Shown piece by piece: positions 41,863-54,128 of a stretch of DNA of 64,000 nt. The notes below the pieces were generated by a model that worked only from the letters and a program-made list of their open reading frames with translations, made no database searches and had not been told where the DNA came from. This DNA is from Cololabis saira (lineage: Eukaryota; Chordata; Actinopteri; Beloniformes; Belonidae), in assembly GCF_033807715.1 (NCBI RefSeq), contig NC_084599.1:34306750-34370749 (forward strand). The letters run 5' to 3'. Numbering within the stretch: the stretch's first letter is position 1; each line of letters starts with the position of its first letter. A program made the translations under genes and the position numbers.

Positions 41863-42421
41863 TACATATCTGGCAACGGTCGGCAGAAATATATGCAGTT
41901 GCTTACAACACTAAGAAATGCAATGATGCAAAAACATCATTTTGGTGTTGAGACATACTTGTAAACATCCGTGTCTACAAGGTGAGCCAGTGGCATTTCG
42001 ACATCATGGGCGTAGCCACCGGAAAAGCATGTCAGCATCATTCCAAGCTGCAGCAGCTGCTGAACCGCATTATTCTGCAGGTTTGTAGGGTAGAAATGCA
42101 AAATTCACACCAAAAAAAAAATACATGAATTTAAGATCTAGAAAACAACTAATAAACAATAAGCGCTTAGCCATTTAATAGTGTAAGACTGTGGGTGTGA
42201 CTTTGTCTCCCTGGAGTGGGCCGACATTCCTTGAAGCTTAGCTTTGATAGGGGTGCCACACCTCCAAGAATGTATACAAATTGTTAGGTTCTTAGTAATG
42301 AGCATTGCTTTTTGTTTTTTTAACCTCTCTTTCCATTAGAATTCAAGTTCTGCAGCATTGTGTTTTGGTTTTTTTGCCTTTTCCAACTAATTCACAACGC
42401 CACACCTCAACCAGACAGTCT

Positions 42422-42428
42422 TATAAAA
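42422..42428 (+). promoter_or_regulatory. TATA box of PLAC8-like gene 1
   Basis: TATAAAA, about 35 nt before a short non-coding exon ending CTTCAG (42464) with a GTAAGT donor. The flanking region resembles the DNA upstream of PLAC8-like gene 2 (TTCTGCAGCATTGT shared). Confidence 0.5.
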
Positions 42429-43039
42429 ACTCAGAGGTGACAGCAACACTTCCAGATTCTTCAGGTAAGTTTTTTCTCTTCTTCTTTTTCAATGATAATT
42501 TAAGGTTTATTTGTATAAATCCTTTGCAGCTGGAAGAAACCGATGTAAAGATTAAAGTACGTAATCCAGAGACATGAAACCTTGGAAAGAGAGATTATTG
42601 TTACTGAGCGAGATGAGCAGCCTCAAAGCTCCTTGTTGGGAATATTCTTTGCATCTGTTTAGAGATATAAAGATGAAGTAAAATAAAAATAGCATCTGTT
42701 AAATTTAAATATTAATACAGCCGAATTGCCAATTTGTAATGGAGCTAAGTGGCATTCACAGACATGCCACAATGATTTGTTCTGTTTGGAGCTTTGAATG
42801 GAAACTTTAATATTGGTGATGTGAGAATTAGACTAAAATGTTATTAAAAACTCAGTGCTAAGTCCACTTTACTGCTTATGAAGCATGCCAATTAATACAA
42901 CACTATTCAGATTTACTGTAGGGATGGATATTCCTTACAAAAAAGGGGAAAAGAAAAAAAGAATAACTTGTTTTGTTTGTTTTGGAGCTCCTTGTCATCT
43001 ACTGGTGTGTGTTTTTAACATGTTTTCAGTTCAGGGACC

Positions 43040-44997
43040 ATGTCAGCCCAACAAGAATGGAGCTCTGGCCTCCTCGACTGCTGTGATGACAAAAGTTCTT
43101 GTAAGAATCAACTTTCAATCACTTTTACTAAAAATATTACAGCTTCTAATCACGAAAAAATTGGGACAATTTAATAAAAATGCATTTCATCAAACATGTA
43201 TTTTGACTTATTTCTTTTTTACATTTTTATTTTTATTTACATTTTTATTTATTAAAATGCATCAGTTTTTGCATTTCAAGCCTTGAAAACATTCTGCAAA
43301 AGTTGATATGGGGGTAATATGGGGGTAATGCACATCAGGAGGGAAAAATAAAGTAAAATGATGTTATTCCAAACAGGGGATTTTAGACGATCATATAGAT
43401 TTGATGCAAAAGTATGTAGAGATGTATCCATGACAAATATGTGATAAAATAATTTAAATGTTTAAAAACATCATTCCTCAAAGACGGATTGAAAAAGATT
43501 TTCTTCATCAACGGACCATGATATCATTAAAAAATAAAGGAATCTGGAGGAATGTCAGCACACAAGCCTCAGATGGACAGATCTCCGATCCCTCAGATGA
43601 CCCAGCAAAAACAAACACCATTCATCAGTAGCTGACATAACCAGATAGGCAAAGGCTGTCAAGCCAGTGCCACGTCACTGCCATCCACAGTGCAACAACA
43701 TCTTTAGAGCGTCGTGCAGTGCTGAAGAGAATCACAAAGAGACAAAAATTTCAAAGTCCCGATTTTTATTATTTCATTTTTTTTGTCTGTTTCATGGGCC
43801 TAACAATCGTGCAAAAATTGATGTATATTATAAAAAATGATGCCAAGAACAAACAACTGAGTTTATAATTCCTGCAGAGAAATCAAAATAAATAAATTGA
43901 ATTGACTTTTTTTTTGCTTCAACATTGTTAAAGGGGACCTATTATGGCATCTAATACCTATTTTAAACAGGCCTTGAATGTCTTAAAAACAATCTTTTGA
44001 TTATTTTTGCTACATAAATTAGAAATTCAGCCTCTGAGCCATGTCTTTAGCCTCCCATTCTCTAAACTCATTATCTATGCGGGATTCTGAGTGGGCGGGG
44101 CTATGATAATGAGGCTCTGTGCTGATTGGCTGCCTGAATGACGCGATGACGCAAATGATGCAAAAAAATGGCGGAAGCTCCGGCCGGCCGAGTTAGTTGT
44201 TGTTGTTCCGGCCAGAGTTAGTTGCGGGCGTGGTTTCACGCATCGCTCCCGTCGTTATGCAGAATCTGAACGGCTCGTAGAAGCCACATCAGACTGGACG
44301 GCTCATCCGGGCGGCTGTACAGACACTGCAGAACTTGGTTGCTTTCCTCCTTCTCTGAGTTGGCAGGCTGAGGGGAGACCACTTTATATATGTTAAAGCA
44401 AGAGAAAACGTGTTTTTCATAATAGGTCCCGTTTAAATTAATCAGCATTGTGTAATCTTGCCCCATAAATCTATGTAATCAATGTTTTACGCCCCTAAAT
44501 TTTGTTATGTTTTGTTTTTTCTAACTTCATCTTTTAGGTTGCTATGGTTTCTTTTGCTGCCCCTGCCTCGCCTGCTCCGTTGCAGGGGAGTTTGGGGAGA
44601 ACCGCTGCCTCCCGCTGTGTGACATCTGCAGCCCTGCGGTGCTGTCGGCCTGCGGGATACCGCTGTTTGTGCCTCCTGCAGGCTTGGCTCTCAGGGTTGG
44701 CATTCGACACAGATATGGATTGAAGGTAAAACATGCAACGTTAACAGACAAAGTTTTTGCTTTTCAGTATCAGTTTCAAGCTTCGTATGTCTTTATGTTT
44801 ATATTTAAACAATAAAGGTAAATAAGAGGACAGACTGAACAATTAAAAGTTTATGATTGTTTTGTCCGTAGGGCGGTATCTGCAAGGACATCGCCACTTC
44901 CTGCATCTGTGTGTGGTGTTCCTGGTGTCAGATGCACCGGGAGTTAAAACACCGCCATAAAAACCCTACTGTTATCAACATGCAGCCTGGAAGATAA
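43040..44997 (+). CDS. PLAC8-family cysteine-rich protein, gene 1
   Basis: Three coding exons: 43040-43100, 44538-44725 and 44872-44997, 124 residues. GT-AG borders and phases agree. It starts MSAQQEWSSGLLDCCDD and reads CCYGFFCCPCLACSVAGEFG, then CLPLCDICSPAV, GIPLFVPPAGLALRVGIR, HRYGLKGGICKDIATSCICV and WCSWCQMHREL. The CCPCLAC core, R-YG.-G..C.D and C..C...RE motifs define the PLAC8/cornifelin family. Members are small, palmitoylation-prone proteins with varied roles (growth control, metal transport in plant relatives); the role of this one is not known. A TATA-driven 5' non-coding exon lies near 42455-42464. Intron 1 carries an AAAGGGGACC MITE. It is a tandem paralogue of the gene at 52379. 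Confidence 0.88.
43930..44434. mobile_element. MITE with AAAGGGGACCTATTATG ends, in intron 1 of PLAC8-like gene 1
   Basis: The left end AAAGGGGACCTATTATG is the inverse of CATAATAGGTCCCGTTT at the right, with one mismatch. Non-coding. A partial inverted copy lies at 50505-50716. Confidence 0.7.
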
Positions 44998-45382
44998 CAA
45001 CCTTTAAAAAGAGAGAGAGAGTGAGTGAGAAAGAAAAGGGGGAAAAAGCATCACATATGAATCAACGTTGATGGTCTTCCCCTGTATTATAAAGTAATTT
45101 GTTTCTAGCTGATAGCATTCATCTGTGGTGTGACAGTGTTCAGCGGTAATGTATTTGTAACCTGCTTGTGCCCTTAGAATAACTTCCTCCTTTGACTCAC
45201 TGAAAACAAGAATAGTAGGTGTTCAATTGTTCTACATGAATGATGATCATATCTTTTAAAAAAGAAAGGAAAAAAAGCTCATAAGTAAGAGATCAGAGAT
45301 TTTCAAGGTGTATTAGGCTTATTACCTTTTATAATGTATTGAACCTACAACTAGAAGGATTATAACATGAAGGATCAAAAAT

Positions 45383-45383
<1 letters not shown>

Positions 45384-45420
<37 letters not shown>

Positions 45421-45472
45421 GCGTGTGCGTGTGCGTGTGCGTGTGCGTGTGTGTGTGCGTGCGTGTGTGTGT
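45384..45472. repeat. (GT)n microsatellite in the 3' UTR of PLAC8-like gene 1
   Basis: Runs of GT with regular GC interruptions giving a GTGTGC hexamer pattern. Confidence 0.95.
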
Positions 45473-45604
45473 AATCATACCTTTTTAAATGTGCACAGGT
45501 CATGGTGTCGTTGACTTTTCTGTGTTGATGTGTGAAGGCTTTTAAAAAAAAATGCTAATCAAGAAGACTATTGAATGTTATTAATTTTATCTGCTGCAAT
45601 AATC

Positions 45605-45610
45605 AATAAA
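45605..45610 (+). terminator. Probable polyadenylation signal of PLAC8-like gene 1
   Basis: AATAAA about 610 nt after the stop. It is the first clear AATAAA downstream of the gene. Confidence 0.45.
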
Positions 45611-45639
45611 ATTATGTTAATATTCCTGGAGTAACTTTA

Positions 45640-46549
45640 AAAATCCCCAGAAATAAGATTTATTTACAAATATTTGTTTGTGAAGTCCTTAGATGACCTA
45701 TCTGAGCTCTGACAGGGATCATTTCAGGAGAAAAGAATGCTGTTAATGGTTCATGACAAAGCAGCACAAACGTCTTCTCTCTTCTGTTCAAGTTGAAATA
45801 TTTGTTATGATTTAATTCATAGAAATCAGAACAATCCAAACACTTGAGTAGCCACTGTGGGTGTTAATCACTTGTAAAAACACTGTATTTAGTATGATCA
45901 AAGAGCGTATAATGTATAATGATAGGTTTATCCCATTTCTGTCTTGTACTGCAATGTTGGGCCATGTTGGGAGTCTGAAGTGGACTCGTGTCCTCAGTGT
46001 TTCCTGCCGTGATGGAATATCGCTTTACAGCATTTTTTACAGCAGCTTAAAGTTTAAGGTGTCGAACGGCGAAAAAACTATATTATTTCTTTATACTCTC
46101 CACAACTACTCAGTAACAAGGTTTGAACATAGAGGATGATGTGCAAGGATATTACCACCAACAATAGCATGTATCAACCGTGATTTTATGTTGAATATAA
46201 TGACCTTTATCGTAGGTGGAACCACCTCTTGTGCTGACATTTGATGGTAAAAACAATTGCTCATCCATTATTTAATATTAGTCAGTTTTACTTAATGACT
46301 TGTGTTTAGACCCTTTTATCCTCGGACATAATATGCACGTAATTATTTATGAGATCCTTTTTGTAGTTATGTTTCCTTGCCACTGGAGGGTACTGCAATC
46401 AAAGAAAAGAGACAGAAACGCAGACACAAGAAGGAAACGGTAAGAAAGAGACAGAACCGGTTTTTACAGTCTATGGACAGAAGCAGAGATGACACCAGAA
46501 ATGAAACCAAGAGAACAAGACTGAGCACAGGAAACAAAACTGAGTTAAT

Positions 46550-46588
<39 letters not shown>

Positions 46589-47640
46589 ACACACACACAC
46601 ACACGTCCATCTGCCCACAGCACCACATTAAGAGCTGCGACCAGTGATGGAAAACTGTGCAGGGCTTCCTCATTCCAGCTCATCAAACTATGCAAGCTTG
46701 ATTCCTCCACAGCCGACCTCATGATGTGTTTGATAGCTGTTGGCAGTATGCTGCACATTATCTTGTAACACACTACATCCATTTATGACAACAAATGCCC
46801 CATATTTACACAACCTGGCTCTCTAAAACTAGCTCTGATGGCGATCAGATGAGACCCCAGCGCTGATTAAAGTCATTAAAGGGGAAGAAGCTGCTCCAGA
46901 ACCCACACATCTGGAGTGAGAGGTGGATCCCTTTCTGCCAGGACTGAGGAGTGTGCGTAGATAAGATGGATGCGTCTCTGCATCTCTGATTTTAATGAAG
47001 AGCCACATGTGTGTCTAATGTCAAGAACAATAACACATCATCACCGAATTAACCGTCCCTTGAAGGAAGTGTTTCATGTCTCATTTGATAATAATAGAAG
47101 CTTATCTTTAGGATCTTTTGTGTTCCTGACTCGAACCACACAGCGATATCATTTGGGAATGTTGAAGACATTGTGAACTTGTTCAAATCAAAACAATTTT
47201 CAGCTCACTGAGGTTGGCTTTATGGGACTGTCAACAATTTGAAAGAGATTTAAGGAGTTGCAATACGGTTTAAAGTCATCAAACACTGGTTTTAGTTTCA
47301 GTTCGGATCTCTAATAGAAAATAACTTCCTTAAAATTCAACGGGGAAAAAACAAAACCAAACAGAATGCATCTGTTGTTGTCACAAACGTGAAGGAAGTT
47401 CATTTGAAATAAGCAGGAGTATGAAAACATGTGAGGGAACCAGGGCCATAATTGGGGGGCACGTTAAACACACACACATTAAAAACCTTCTTCCCAAAGC
47501 AACCCTTTTAATATTATTAAAGCTATTACAAGAAAGCGTGAAATAGTCCTGAAGCCATGACACTTGTAGCATTTGTCAACTCCAGGGAGTCGATGAACAT
47601 CAGTGGGAGCTGCCCTTGATTTTTAGACGCATTGAGGAGC
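45640..47640. other. Intergenic with a (CA)n microsatellite
   Basis: No recognised gene. A (CA)n tract with one TCAC break lies at 46551-46604. Confidence 0.5.
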
Positions 47641-47659
47641 AGGGGGGGGGGTCTGCTTT

Positions 47660-48230
47660 GGTGGCCACAGGAATCCATCTCTGCTTTTTGCAGATGATGT
47701 AGTCTTCTTGGCTTCATCAAACCATGATTTGCGGCTTTTCTTTGGAGGAGTTTGGATCGTGGTATCTTCTTCTTCTTCTTCTTGTATAAAGGGACTGTTG
47801 TGTTGGGCGGGAAGGGAACAAAAAAAAAACAATTCTATCACTGGAATGGCAGCACCTGTGTCCAACTGGACTCCCAGCAGTCTGACCACAACTTATCCAG
47901 CTGAAACCTCCTATGTGATTTCTTGCTTGTGTTGTTCTCTCAAATGTAAGTCGGTTTGGATAAAAGCGTCTGCTAAATAACAGCAGTAGTAGTAGTATTA
48001 GTATCTGTGGGTCTTGTTCACAAGTGAGGGACAAAAGGAGCATGAATCTGCAGTAGTGCAGACTGTCCGTCTGTCCGCAAAGGAACGGTCTGCGGTCTCC
48101 TTCCTGTGGCAAATGTTCAGGCTCACATAATTCAAGAAATGGAAAGCTTTTATTGTATTCAGCTAAAATCCCTGTCAGCTGGTTGAGGAGACGCAGGGAA
48201 TCGTCAAAACTGCACCAAAGAGCGGCCACG
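47660..48230 (+). mobile_element. Decayed RTE-like LINE fragments
   Basis: 47668-47725 encodes [19 protein letters not shown], matching the [13 protein letters not shown] core of the intact LINE at 260-3473. A second patch near 48005-48035 (GGTCTTGTTCACAAGTGAGG) matches its GGILFTSEG region. The frame is broken and the intervening sequence is deleted or replaced. Confidence 0.55.
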
Positions 48231-48289
48231 GCTGTCCGAGATGTGAGAAATGCGGGTGTTGATGCTGCTGAGGTGTGCCATCACCTGCC

Positions 48290-48507
48290 CAGTTGTGCTT
48301 GGGTGCAAAACATAACAAGGGAAGCTTCAGGAATGATGAAATTCCTGACTCCATTGCAAAACCTTTACGTGATTGGAGGTTCTTGGAGATTCTGCTTTGG
48401 TAGTGTTGATAGTTTTGGTAGTGTTGATAGCTCTGGAAAGCGTCTAGAGACAACATCTGTTGTATTAGACGCTATATATATAAAATTGAATTGAATTGAA
48501 TTGAATA
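48290..48507 (+). mobile_element. LINE 3' end with (ATTGA)n tail
   Basis: GACGCTATATATATAAAATT followed by GAATTGAATTGAATTGAAT, a common fish LINE tail. The protein-coding part is not recognisable. Confidence 0.5.
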
Positions 48508-48763
48508 GTTTAGTGTCTGTCAGGCCTCGACTGTCATCGGAAGTTTAATCCAGGAAACAGCCTTAAACCAACAAGTACAAGCAGAGCGTGAGCTTGCTTA
48601 AAGGTTTACTTCAAAATCTGATCAATTGAAATTGAAAAACAGAAGTACAAATATTAATAAAATCTGATCGCAAACATTTCCATGAAATTCCAATAATAAC
48701 ACTGTAGATTTCTTTACTTTAAAAGGTGCATGCTACAACCTATATTAGAAACGTTTAGGCTCT

Positions 48764-50186
48764 AGACTTGTAGTTCTCGAGACCAGTCTTGGTCTCAAGA
48801 TCACTTTTTTGTGGTCTTGGTCTTGTCTTGGCCTCTGGTCTCTCGGTCTCGCCAGGTCTCGGACTCGGATCATTGAGATGCTGTTGCACATCAAGGTGAC
48901 AGAATCTGGTGATCAGCAGTTCTTCCTCTTGTTAATGCACAGTTTTGTAAACTATTTGTATTTTGCATTTGATTCAATGTTTTGGTGCATCTGCATGTGT
49001 CTGTATTTGATTACAGTTTTGTGTTTATAACAGCCTTGTTTGAATAAATATATGAATAATATTTGCATATCGTTGTGACTGATTAAGCATTAGCTCCATG
49101 CCATTTCAGTGATGCTGATATACAGTGTCATTTGGCTACTATAATGGTAAATAATGTAATTTCAAGTCGATAATTGCATCTTTAATATTTAAAATTCACG
49201 TTTCATCTCCAAATTCAGTACAATTAAAATCAGTAACATTTACTATTCATCACTTTTCTGAGGTGGAGGGGGGTGTTGGAGCTGGTTATTCTGCTAGAGG
49301 ACTTTGGGACTAGTTAGTAGTCGTGCCATCCTTAAAAGCTCTGGAGTCAATCCTCCAATAGTGTAGGTAGTGCAGTCGCCACACATATCTGATCTCAGCT
49401 GATTGATGAAAACATTTATATTGAGTTCAACATCCACTTCTTTGTGTTATTGTGCTGCAGTTGAATACAAGCTCATATGGAAACTAAGCAGCTGAACCAG
49501 GATGGTGCTGATGTTCTACAACTCAAGCAAGATGACTACCGTATTTTCTGGACTATAAGCCGCTACTTTTTTCATAGGTTTTCAACCATGCGGCTTATAC
49601 AAAGGTGCAGCTATTCTGTGGATTTTTCTTCCACCGCTCGGGCGCTCTAACTGGAATTAGAATCAAAACTAAGACAAAATAAATGCAAAGAAGAATACAC
49701 TACTTCTTCTTTAGCAGATAGAAGTAGGTAGAACAGATTTCAAACAGATGAATAGATAAATAAATACAGGTTATTTTCTCTTGGTTCTGTCCCGTTTTAA
49801 TCAGCAAAGTTGCTGCCGTGTTAAAAGACACTGTTAGGAAAGGATCTATTTAGGTACAAACATGTACATCATTTACAGTTCAAAATCCTTCTCTACATGT
49901 AGTAAATATCTAATCTAACAACATAAATATCTGCGGCTTGCATATCTTTTTTTTTTTAAATAGAACGGATGCGGCTTGTATATCTTTTTTTTATAATTTT
50001 TTTAAAAATAGATGCGGCTTGTATGCAGCTGCGGCTTATAGTCCAGAAAATACGGTAAATAACTAGGTTTTTTTTTTGTCTTGGTCTCGGTCTTGAGCTG
50101 AACTAGTCTTGGTCTTGACTTGGTCTTGATACTCTCTGGTCTTGGTAGTGTCTGGTCTCGGTTTAGGCCGTCTTGACGACAAGTCT
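48764..50186. mobile_element. DNA element with AGACTTGT ends and GGTCTTGG tracts
   Basis: Flanked by the exact 10-bp repeat TTTAGGCTCT (48754-48763 and 50187-50196). Inverted ends are AGACTTGT and ACAAGTCT. Both subterminal regions are dense in TCTTGGTCTC/TCTCGGTC motifs. An 8-bp duplication would mean hAT, 9-10 bp would suit Mutator-like; I cannot decide. A Tc1/mariner-like MITE sits inside it. Confidence 0.7.
49539..50055. mobile_element. Tc1/mariner-like MITE, CCGTATTTTCTGGACTATAAG family, copy 2
   Basis: 517 bp, TA-flanked, with ends CCGTATTTTCTGGACTATAA and TTATAGTCCAGAAAATACGG. Its right part has an extra duplicated GCGGCTTGTAT block compared with copy 1 (9796-10267). Nested in the element at 48764-50186. 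Confidence 0.85.
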
Positions 50187-50504
50187 TTTAGGCTCTGGCA
50201 TCCGGATACCTAAGATAAGTCTGAGGTATTGGGTATCGAACACTGCTCCACATTAGTTTGTGTTTCCTTGTAGCCAAGCGAAAGTGACTTGTACAGAGTG
50301 AGTCCCGCCTCTTGCCCTGGGACATCTAGTAAACGCATCTGCGTAACCTTAAGCCAAATAGAAACTAAACCGTGAAGAACAATAGATGTTATTCTACTTG
50401 ACGGGCTGTAGGTACTGCTGATGGGGGAGCATATCTGCACAAATCTACGCTTCTGTTGAACCACATTCCCTTCTTAAGCTTGTGGTGTTGCGGACACATT
50501 CTCA

Positions 50505-50716
50505 CGACGTCGTGCCAATCAGCACAGTGCCTCATTATCATAGCCCCGCCCACTCAGAATCCTGCATAGATAATGAGGTTAGAGACTGGGAAGATAAAGA
50601 CATGGCTCAGAGGCTGAATTTCGAATTTATTTAGCAAGAACAATCAAAAGCTTGTTTTTAAGACATTCAAGGCCTGTTTAAAATAGGTATTAGATGCCAT
50701 AATAGGTCCCCTTTAA
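50505..50716 (-). mobile_element. Partial AAAGGGGACC MITE
   Basis: Inverted partial copy of the element at 43930-44434, ending CATAATAGGTCCCCTTT. The other end is missing. Confidence 0.6.
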
Positions 50717-51461
50717 ATTCAGAATGATCGAAGGAAACAAATGCAAAAAAACAAAGATCCTACAAAAAAAAAGTGGATTAAATATCTGAAAACTAATACA
50801 TAAACAAACAGTCACAGTCATTTAATTGTGTGGGAGTGTTGGTGTTACTGTGTTGCTGACCTGGGACGAATCTCAGCACCTGACGGGTGGCCTCACCTGT
50901 AGGAGTAATGCTGCTGATGATGACTGTTGTCTTTTTCACCTCTCTCTTTGCACAAACATTCATGTTCTGCAGCATTGTATTTAATTTTCTTTTTTTCCAG
51001 CTGATTTATGGCATTCTTCCACTCAAACAGGCCATAGTCCCGTATGAATGAATTAATTAATGAAAGTACAAGAGATCACGGGAATAACACGATGTCGGTG
51101 TATTTCCTTTCAAAGGTTACAAAATTCAATTCAAACTTTTAATTTTTACGTAATTTTGGCATTGATAACTGATTTCAGGGAGTTGTTATACCCACTATCA
51201 ACTTCTTGAGTATCAAAATATGCAAGAAAAATTACAAATACACTTCCAGTGACAGACTCTACACTGTCTGCAGGCACAGAGACGTGGGTCAAAGTGACAG
51301 GCAGGAGGAGGAGCAGCAGGAGAGGAGGACAGAAACAGTCTGTGGATGTACAAGTCGAATGACATTTCTCAGAAACCATGCATAATTAATCTTCTGATAA
51401 AGATTTCAGGTTCCGTAACTTTTTTTTTTGTCTGTAAATATTGACACAGACTAGATGCCAC

Positions 51462-51467
51462 TATAAA
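51462..51467 (+). promoter_or_regulatory. TATA box of PLAC8-like gene 2
   Basis: TATAAA followed about 70 nt later by the end of a non-coding exon (CAGAGAGAGCAG, 51533) with a GTACAG donor. Confidence 0.45.
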
Positions 51468-51804
51468 TTCCAGTCGTATCGTCTCATTTATTCACTACTG
51501 CAGCTGTGCAAAGAAGGTGTCCAGAGAGAGCAGGTACAGTACAACATTCACTTTTGTTCATGAGGAGCTGAATCTCTGAAGATTCTCTGATTTTTGTTTG
51601 TTTGACTTATCGGGCTGTTTTATGATTTATTTTTGGAAAACTTTGGAAAACAAATCAGAGCACGGCTTTACTTTTTAGCTTTATCAATTATTTCTTTAAA
51701 TCAGACAATAAGGACTAAGTTTGGAAACTTCACTGATTTTAAACTGTAATTGTATTTTGTTTTATTTTTGGCATACTTTTTGATGTGGTGACATTTTATA
51801 ACTA

Positions 51805-52243
51805 CGGAAGAGTATTAGGGCCACTTAAAAAAAAAAAAAAGAATTCTGAGAAAAAAGTCAGAATTCTGACTTTAATCTCAGAATTCTGAGAAAAAAGTCA
51901 GAATTCTGGGCCACTTGAAAAAAAATAAAAATAATTCTGAGAAAAAAGTCAGCATTCTGACTTTAATCTCAGAATTCTGACTTTAATCTCAGAATTCTGA
52001 GAAAAAAGTCAGAATTCTGACTTTAATCTCAGAATTCTGAGAAAAAAGTCAGAATTCTGAGAAAAAAGTCAGAATTCTGAGAAAAAAGTCAGAATTCTGA
52101 CTTTAATCTCAGAATTCTGAGAAAAAAGTCAGAATTCGGAGAAAAAAGTCAGAATTCTGACTTTAATCTCAGAATTCGGAGAAAAAAGTCAGAATTCTGA
52201 CTTTTTTCTTTTTTTTTTTTTAAGTGGCCCTAATACTCTTCCG
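51805..52243. mobile_element. Satellite-cored MITE, CGGAAGAGTATTAGGGCCAC ends
   Basis: 439 bp, TA-flanked, with inverted ends CGGAAGAGTATTAGGGCCAC and GTGGCCCTAATACTCTTCCG. The core is built from about 20-bp units GAATTCTGAGAAAAAAGTCA and inverse TGACTTTAATCTCAGAATTC. A second partial end (GGGCCACTTGAAAA at 51908) lies inside. It shares the GAGTATTAGGGCCA end with 41337-41862 but has a different core. Sits in the 5' intron of PLAC8-like gene 2. Confidence 0.8.
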
Positions 52244-52378
52244 TATATGACAATGTAAGTGCAGTTGTTTCAATCTAATAATCTACTGTAAGACGTTAAC
52301 ATGCAGGATGTGTATTTTTCAGTTGTCTGAGGCGTCTGTTTCCTTCCTGGTAATTCTTCGCCGCCTGAAGCCAAACAC

Positions 52379-53615
52379 ATGATGGCAGAAAAGCCTTTAA
52401 CAGACTGGAGCAGCAATCTGTGTGACTGCTTTGAGGATGCCAGTACCTGTAAGAGTAAAACAATAGAATGAAATAAAGAAAAGGCCTTAAGATCAGCCGA
52501 GGTCACTGATCACTCTGCATCTCCACATCCTTTTCAGGCTGCTATGGTTTCTGGTGCTGCCCCTGCCTCGCCTGCACCGTCTCCAGCAGATTTGGAGAGA
52601 ACCACTGTCTGCCCTTGTGCGATGCCTTCTCCCCTGCTATACTCACTCTCTGTGGAATACCTTGCTTTGCTCCTCCTGCAGGCTTGTCTCTCAGATCCTC
52701 CATTCGCAACAGATATGGTATCAAGGTACGGCGCTTGAGACACTGATATGATGATGATTTATAGGCAGAGGTGGACAGAGTACTCGACCCCAGTACTTGA
52801 GTAAGAGTACAAATACTACTGGTCAAAATTTACTCCGTTACAAGTAAAAGTAGCTCAGTCAAAATATTACTCGAGTAAGAATAGAAAAGTACTTGCTTTT
52901 AAAGGTACTTAAGTATCCAAAAGTAAATGCGTTTAAATTTACTTTAATAAAAGTAAGAGTAAGAGTAAGAGTAAATTTCTTATTTTCCACATCAGTAAAT
53001 TACTATATTTTTTCTAAATTAATTTAAGGATCTTTTAACTCTTGTTTCTGAGAATTAACTCTTTGAAACCAGCTGCACTGATGTGCTGCTTTTAGAACCA
53101 CAATGTTATATAAAAAACCTGCAGAAGAAAAAAGAGCAGACCTGAAAGTAACGAGTACTTTTCAGCCTTCCTAGAAATGTACTCGAGTAAAAGTAAAAAT
53201 ATTTGTCTTGGAAATGTATTCAAGTAAGAGTAATAAGTACCAAATAAATCTAATACTCAAGTAAAGTACAAATCCTCTGGATATGTACTTAAGTACAGTA
53301 CTCAAGTAAATTTACTCCGTTACTGTCCACCACTGTTTATAGGTGAAACTAAAAAAAAGTTCAACTTTGATTTCATGTGCTTGTTTTCAGGGTTCAGTCT
53401 GTAAAGACATCTTTACTTCCTGTTTCTGCGTGTGGTGTAACTGGTGTCAGATGCACCGGGAGTTAAAACATCGCAAGAAAATCCCCACTGTCATCGCTAC
53501 GCAGCCGTCATCGCAAAACGTCATCAACGTGAACGTTTCTCCTACGATGAATGTTCTTCAAAGCCCAGCTCCGACTTTTATGAACCAACCAGGAGTCTTA
53601 ATGGCTCAATACTGA
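52379..53615 (+). CDS. PLAC8-family cysteine-rich protein, gene 2
   Basis: Three coding exons: 52379-52448, 52538-52725 and 53391-53615, giving 160 residues. Starts MMAEKPLTDWSSNLCDCFED, then CCYGFWCCPCLACTVSSRFG, CLPLCDAFSPAILTLCGIPC, RNRYGIKGSVCKDIFTSCFC and WCNWCQMHRELKHRKK. It shares every intron phase and the exact 188-nt middle exon with gene 1 at 43040, which shows tandem duplication. It differs by a longer C-terminal tail rich in Asn/Val/Gln/Pro (NVINVNVSPTMNV...). A second in-frame ATG follows the first; either could start. Family as for gene 1, cellular role unknown. Intron 2 holds a hAT MITE. The two genes carry different transposon insertions, so these came after the duplication. 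Confidence 0.9.
52766..53335. mobile_element. hAT MITE, CAGAGGTGGACAGAGTACTC family, in intron 2 of PLAC8-like gene 2
   Basis: 570 bp flanked by the exact 8-bp duplication TTTATAGG (52758-52765 and 53336-53343). The ends are CAGAGGTGGACAG and CTGTCCACCACTG. Interior rich in AAGTAAGAGTA/AAGTAAAAGTA. Confidence 0.9.
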
Positions 53616-54128
53616 CAGCTGTGATGCTGCTTTTGTCCTTATGTATCTTTTGATCTCATTACTGTCAAGTTTCAGTTTTACTTTTACTGTATGGTGACAT
53701 TTGTAGCAACAATGACAATGTTTGGGTTTATTTTCTCTCTCGTTCTCTCTGAGCGTGGGAGAGAAAAGCTCTAGCGAAATCCTATTATTCATTGGTTTAT
53801 CTTTTATCATTTTACTCATCCATCATCTCTATTGGCCTCTTAATTTTAACGGTCATGAGGATTTGCTGAAGTCCGGTCCAGCTCTCTTCCTGCTTGGACA
53901 GGCTCCCAATGAGTTGATCAGCCAAATGTTGACTAACAACCACACATGCTGATTTCATTTCCAATGAGACATTTAAAATCAACATGTGAAAAATATAAGA
54001 TGCAAATAAATACTTTGCCATGTCAATTTTTGTCTTGCCAGTTGCAACCTCCTGCCAGTAGAGGGAGACGCATCCCAACTTTCAACCCTACTTTGTGTGA
54101 ACTCACTACTGTCTTAAATGAATGGATA

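Noticed and set aside
44534..44751. Minus-strand frames over the PLAC8-like middle exons (also at 52534-52826)
   Set aside because: They are shadows of the conserved plus-strand exons, which have correct splice sites and phases.
46367..46782. Cys-Val and His-Thr repeat frames
   Set aside because: They are the translation of the CA/GT microsatellite at 46551-46604.
47717..48229. 170-residue minus-strand frame
   Set aside because: The region contains decayed LINE patches on the plus strand, and the minus frame has low-complexity runs of Leu and Arg with no recognised domain.
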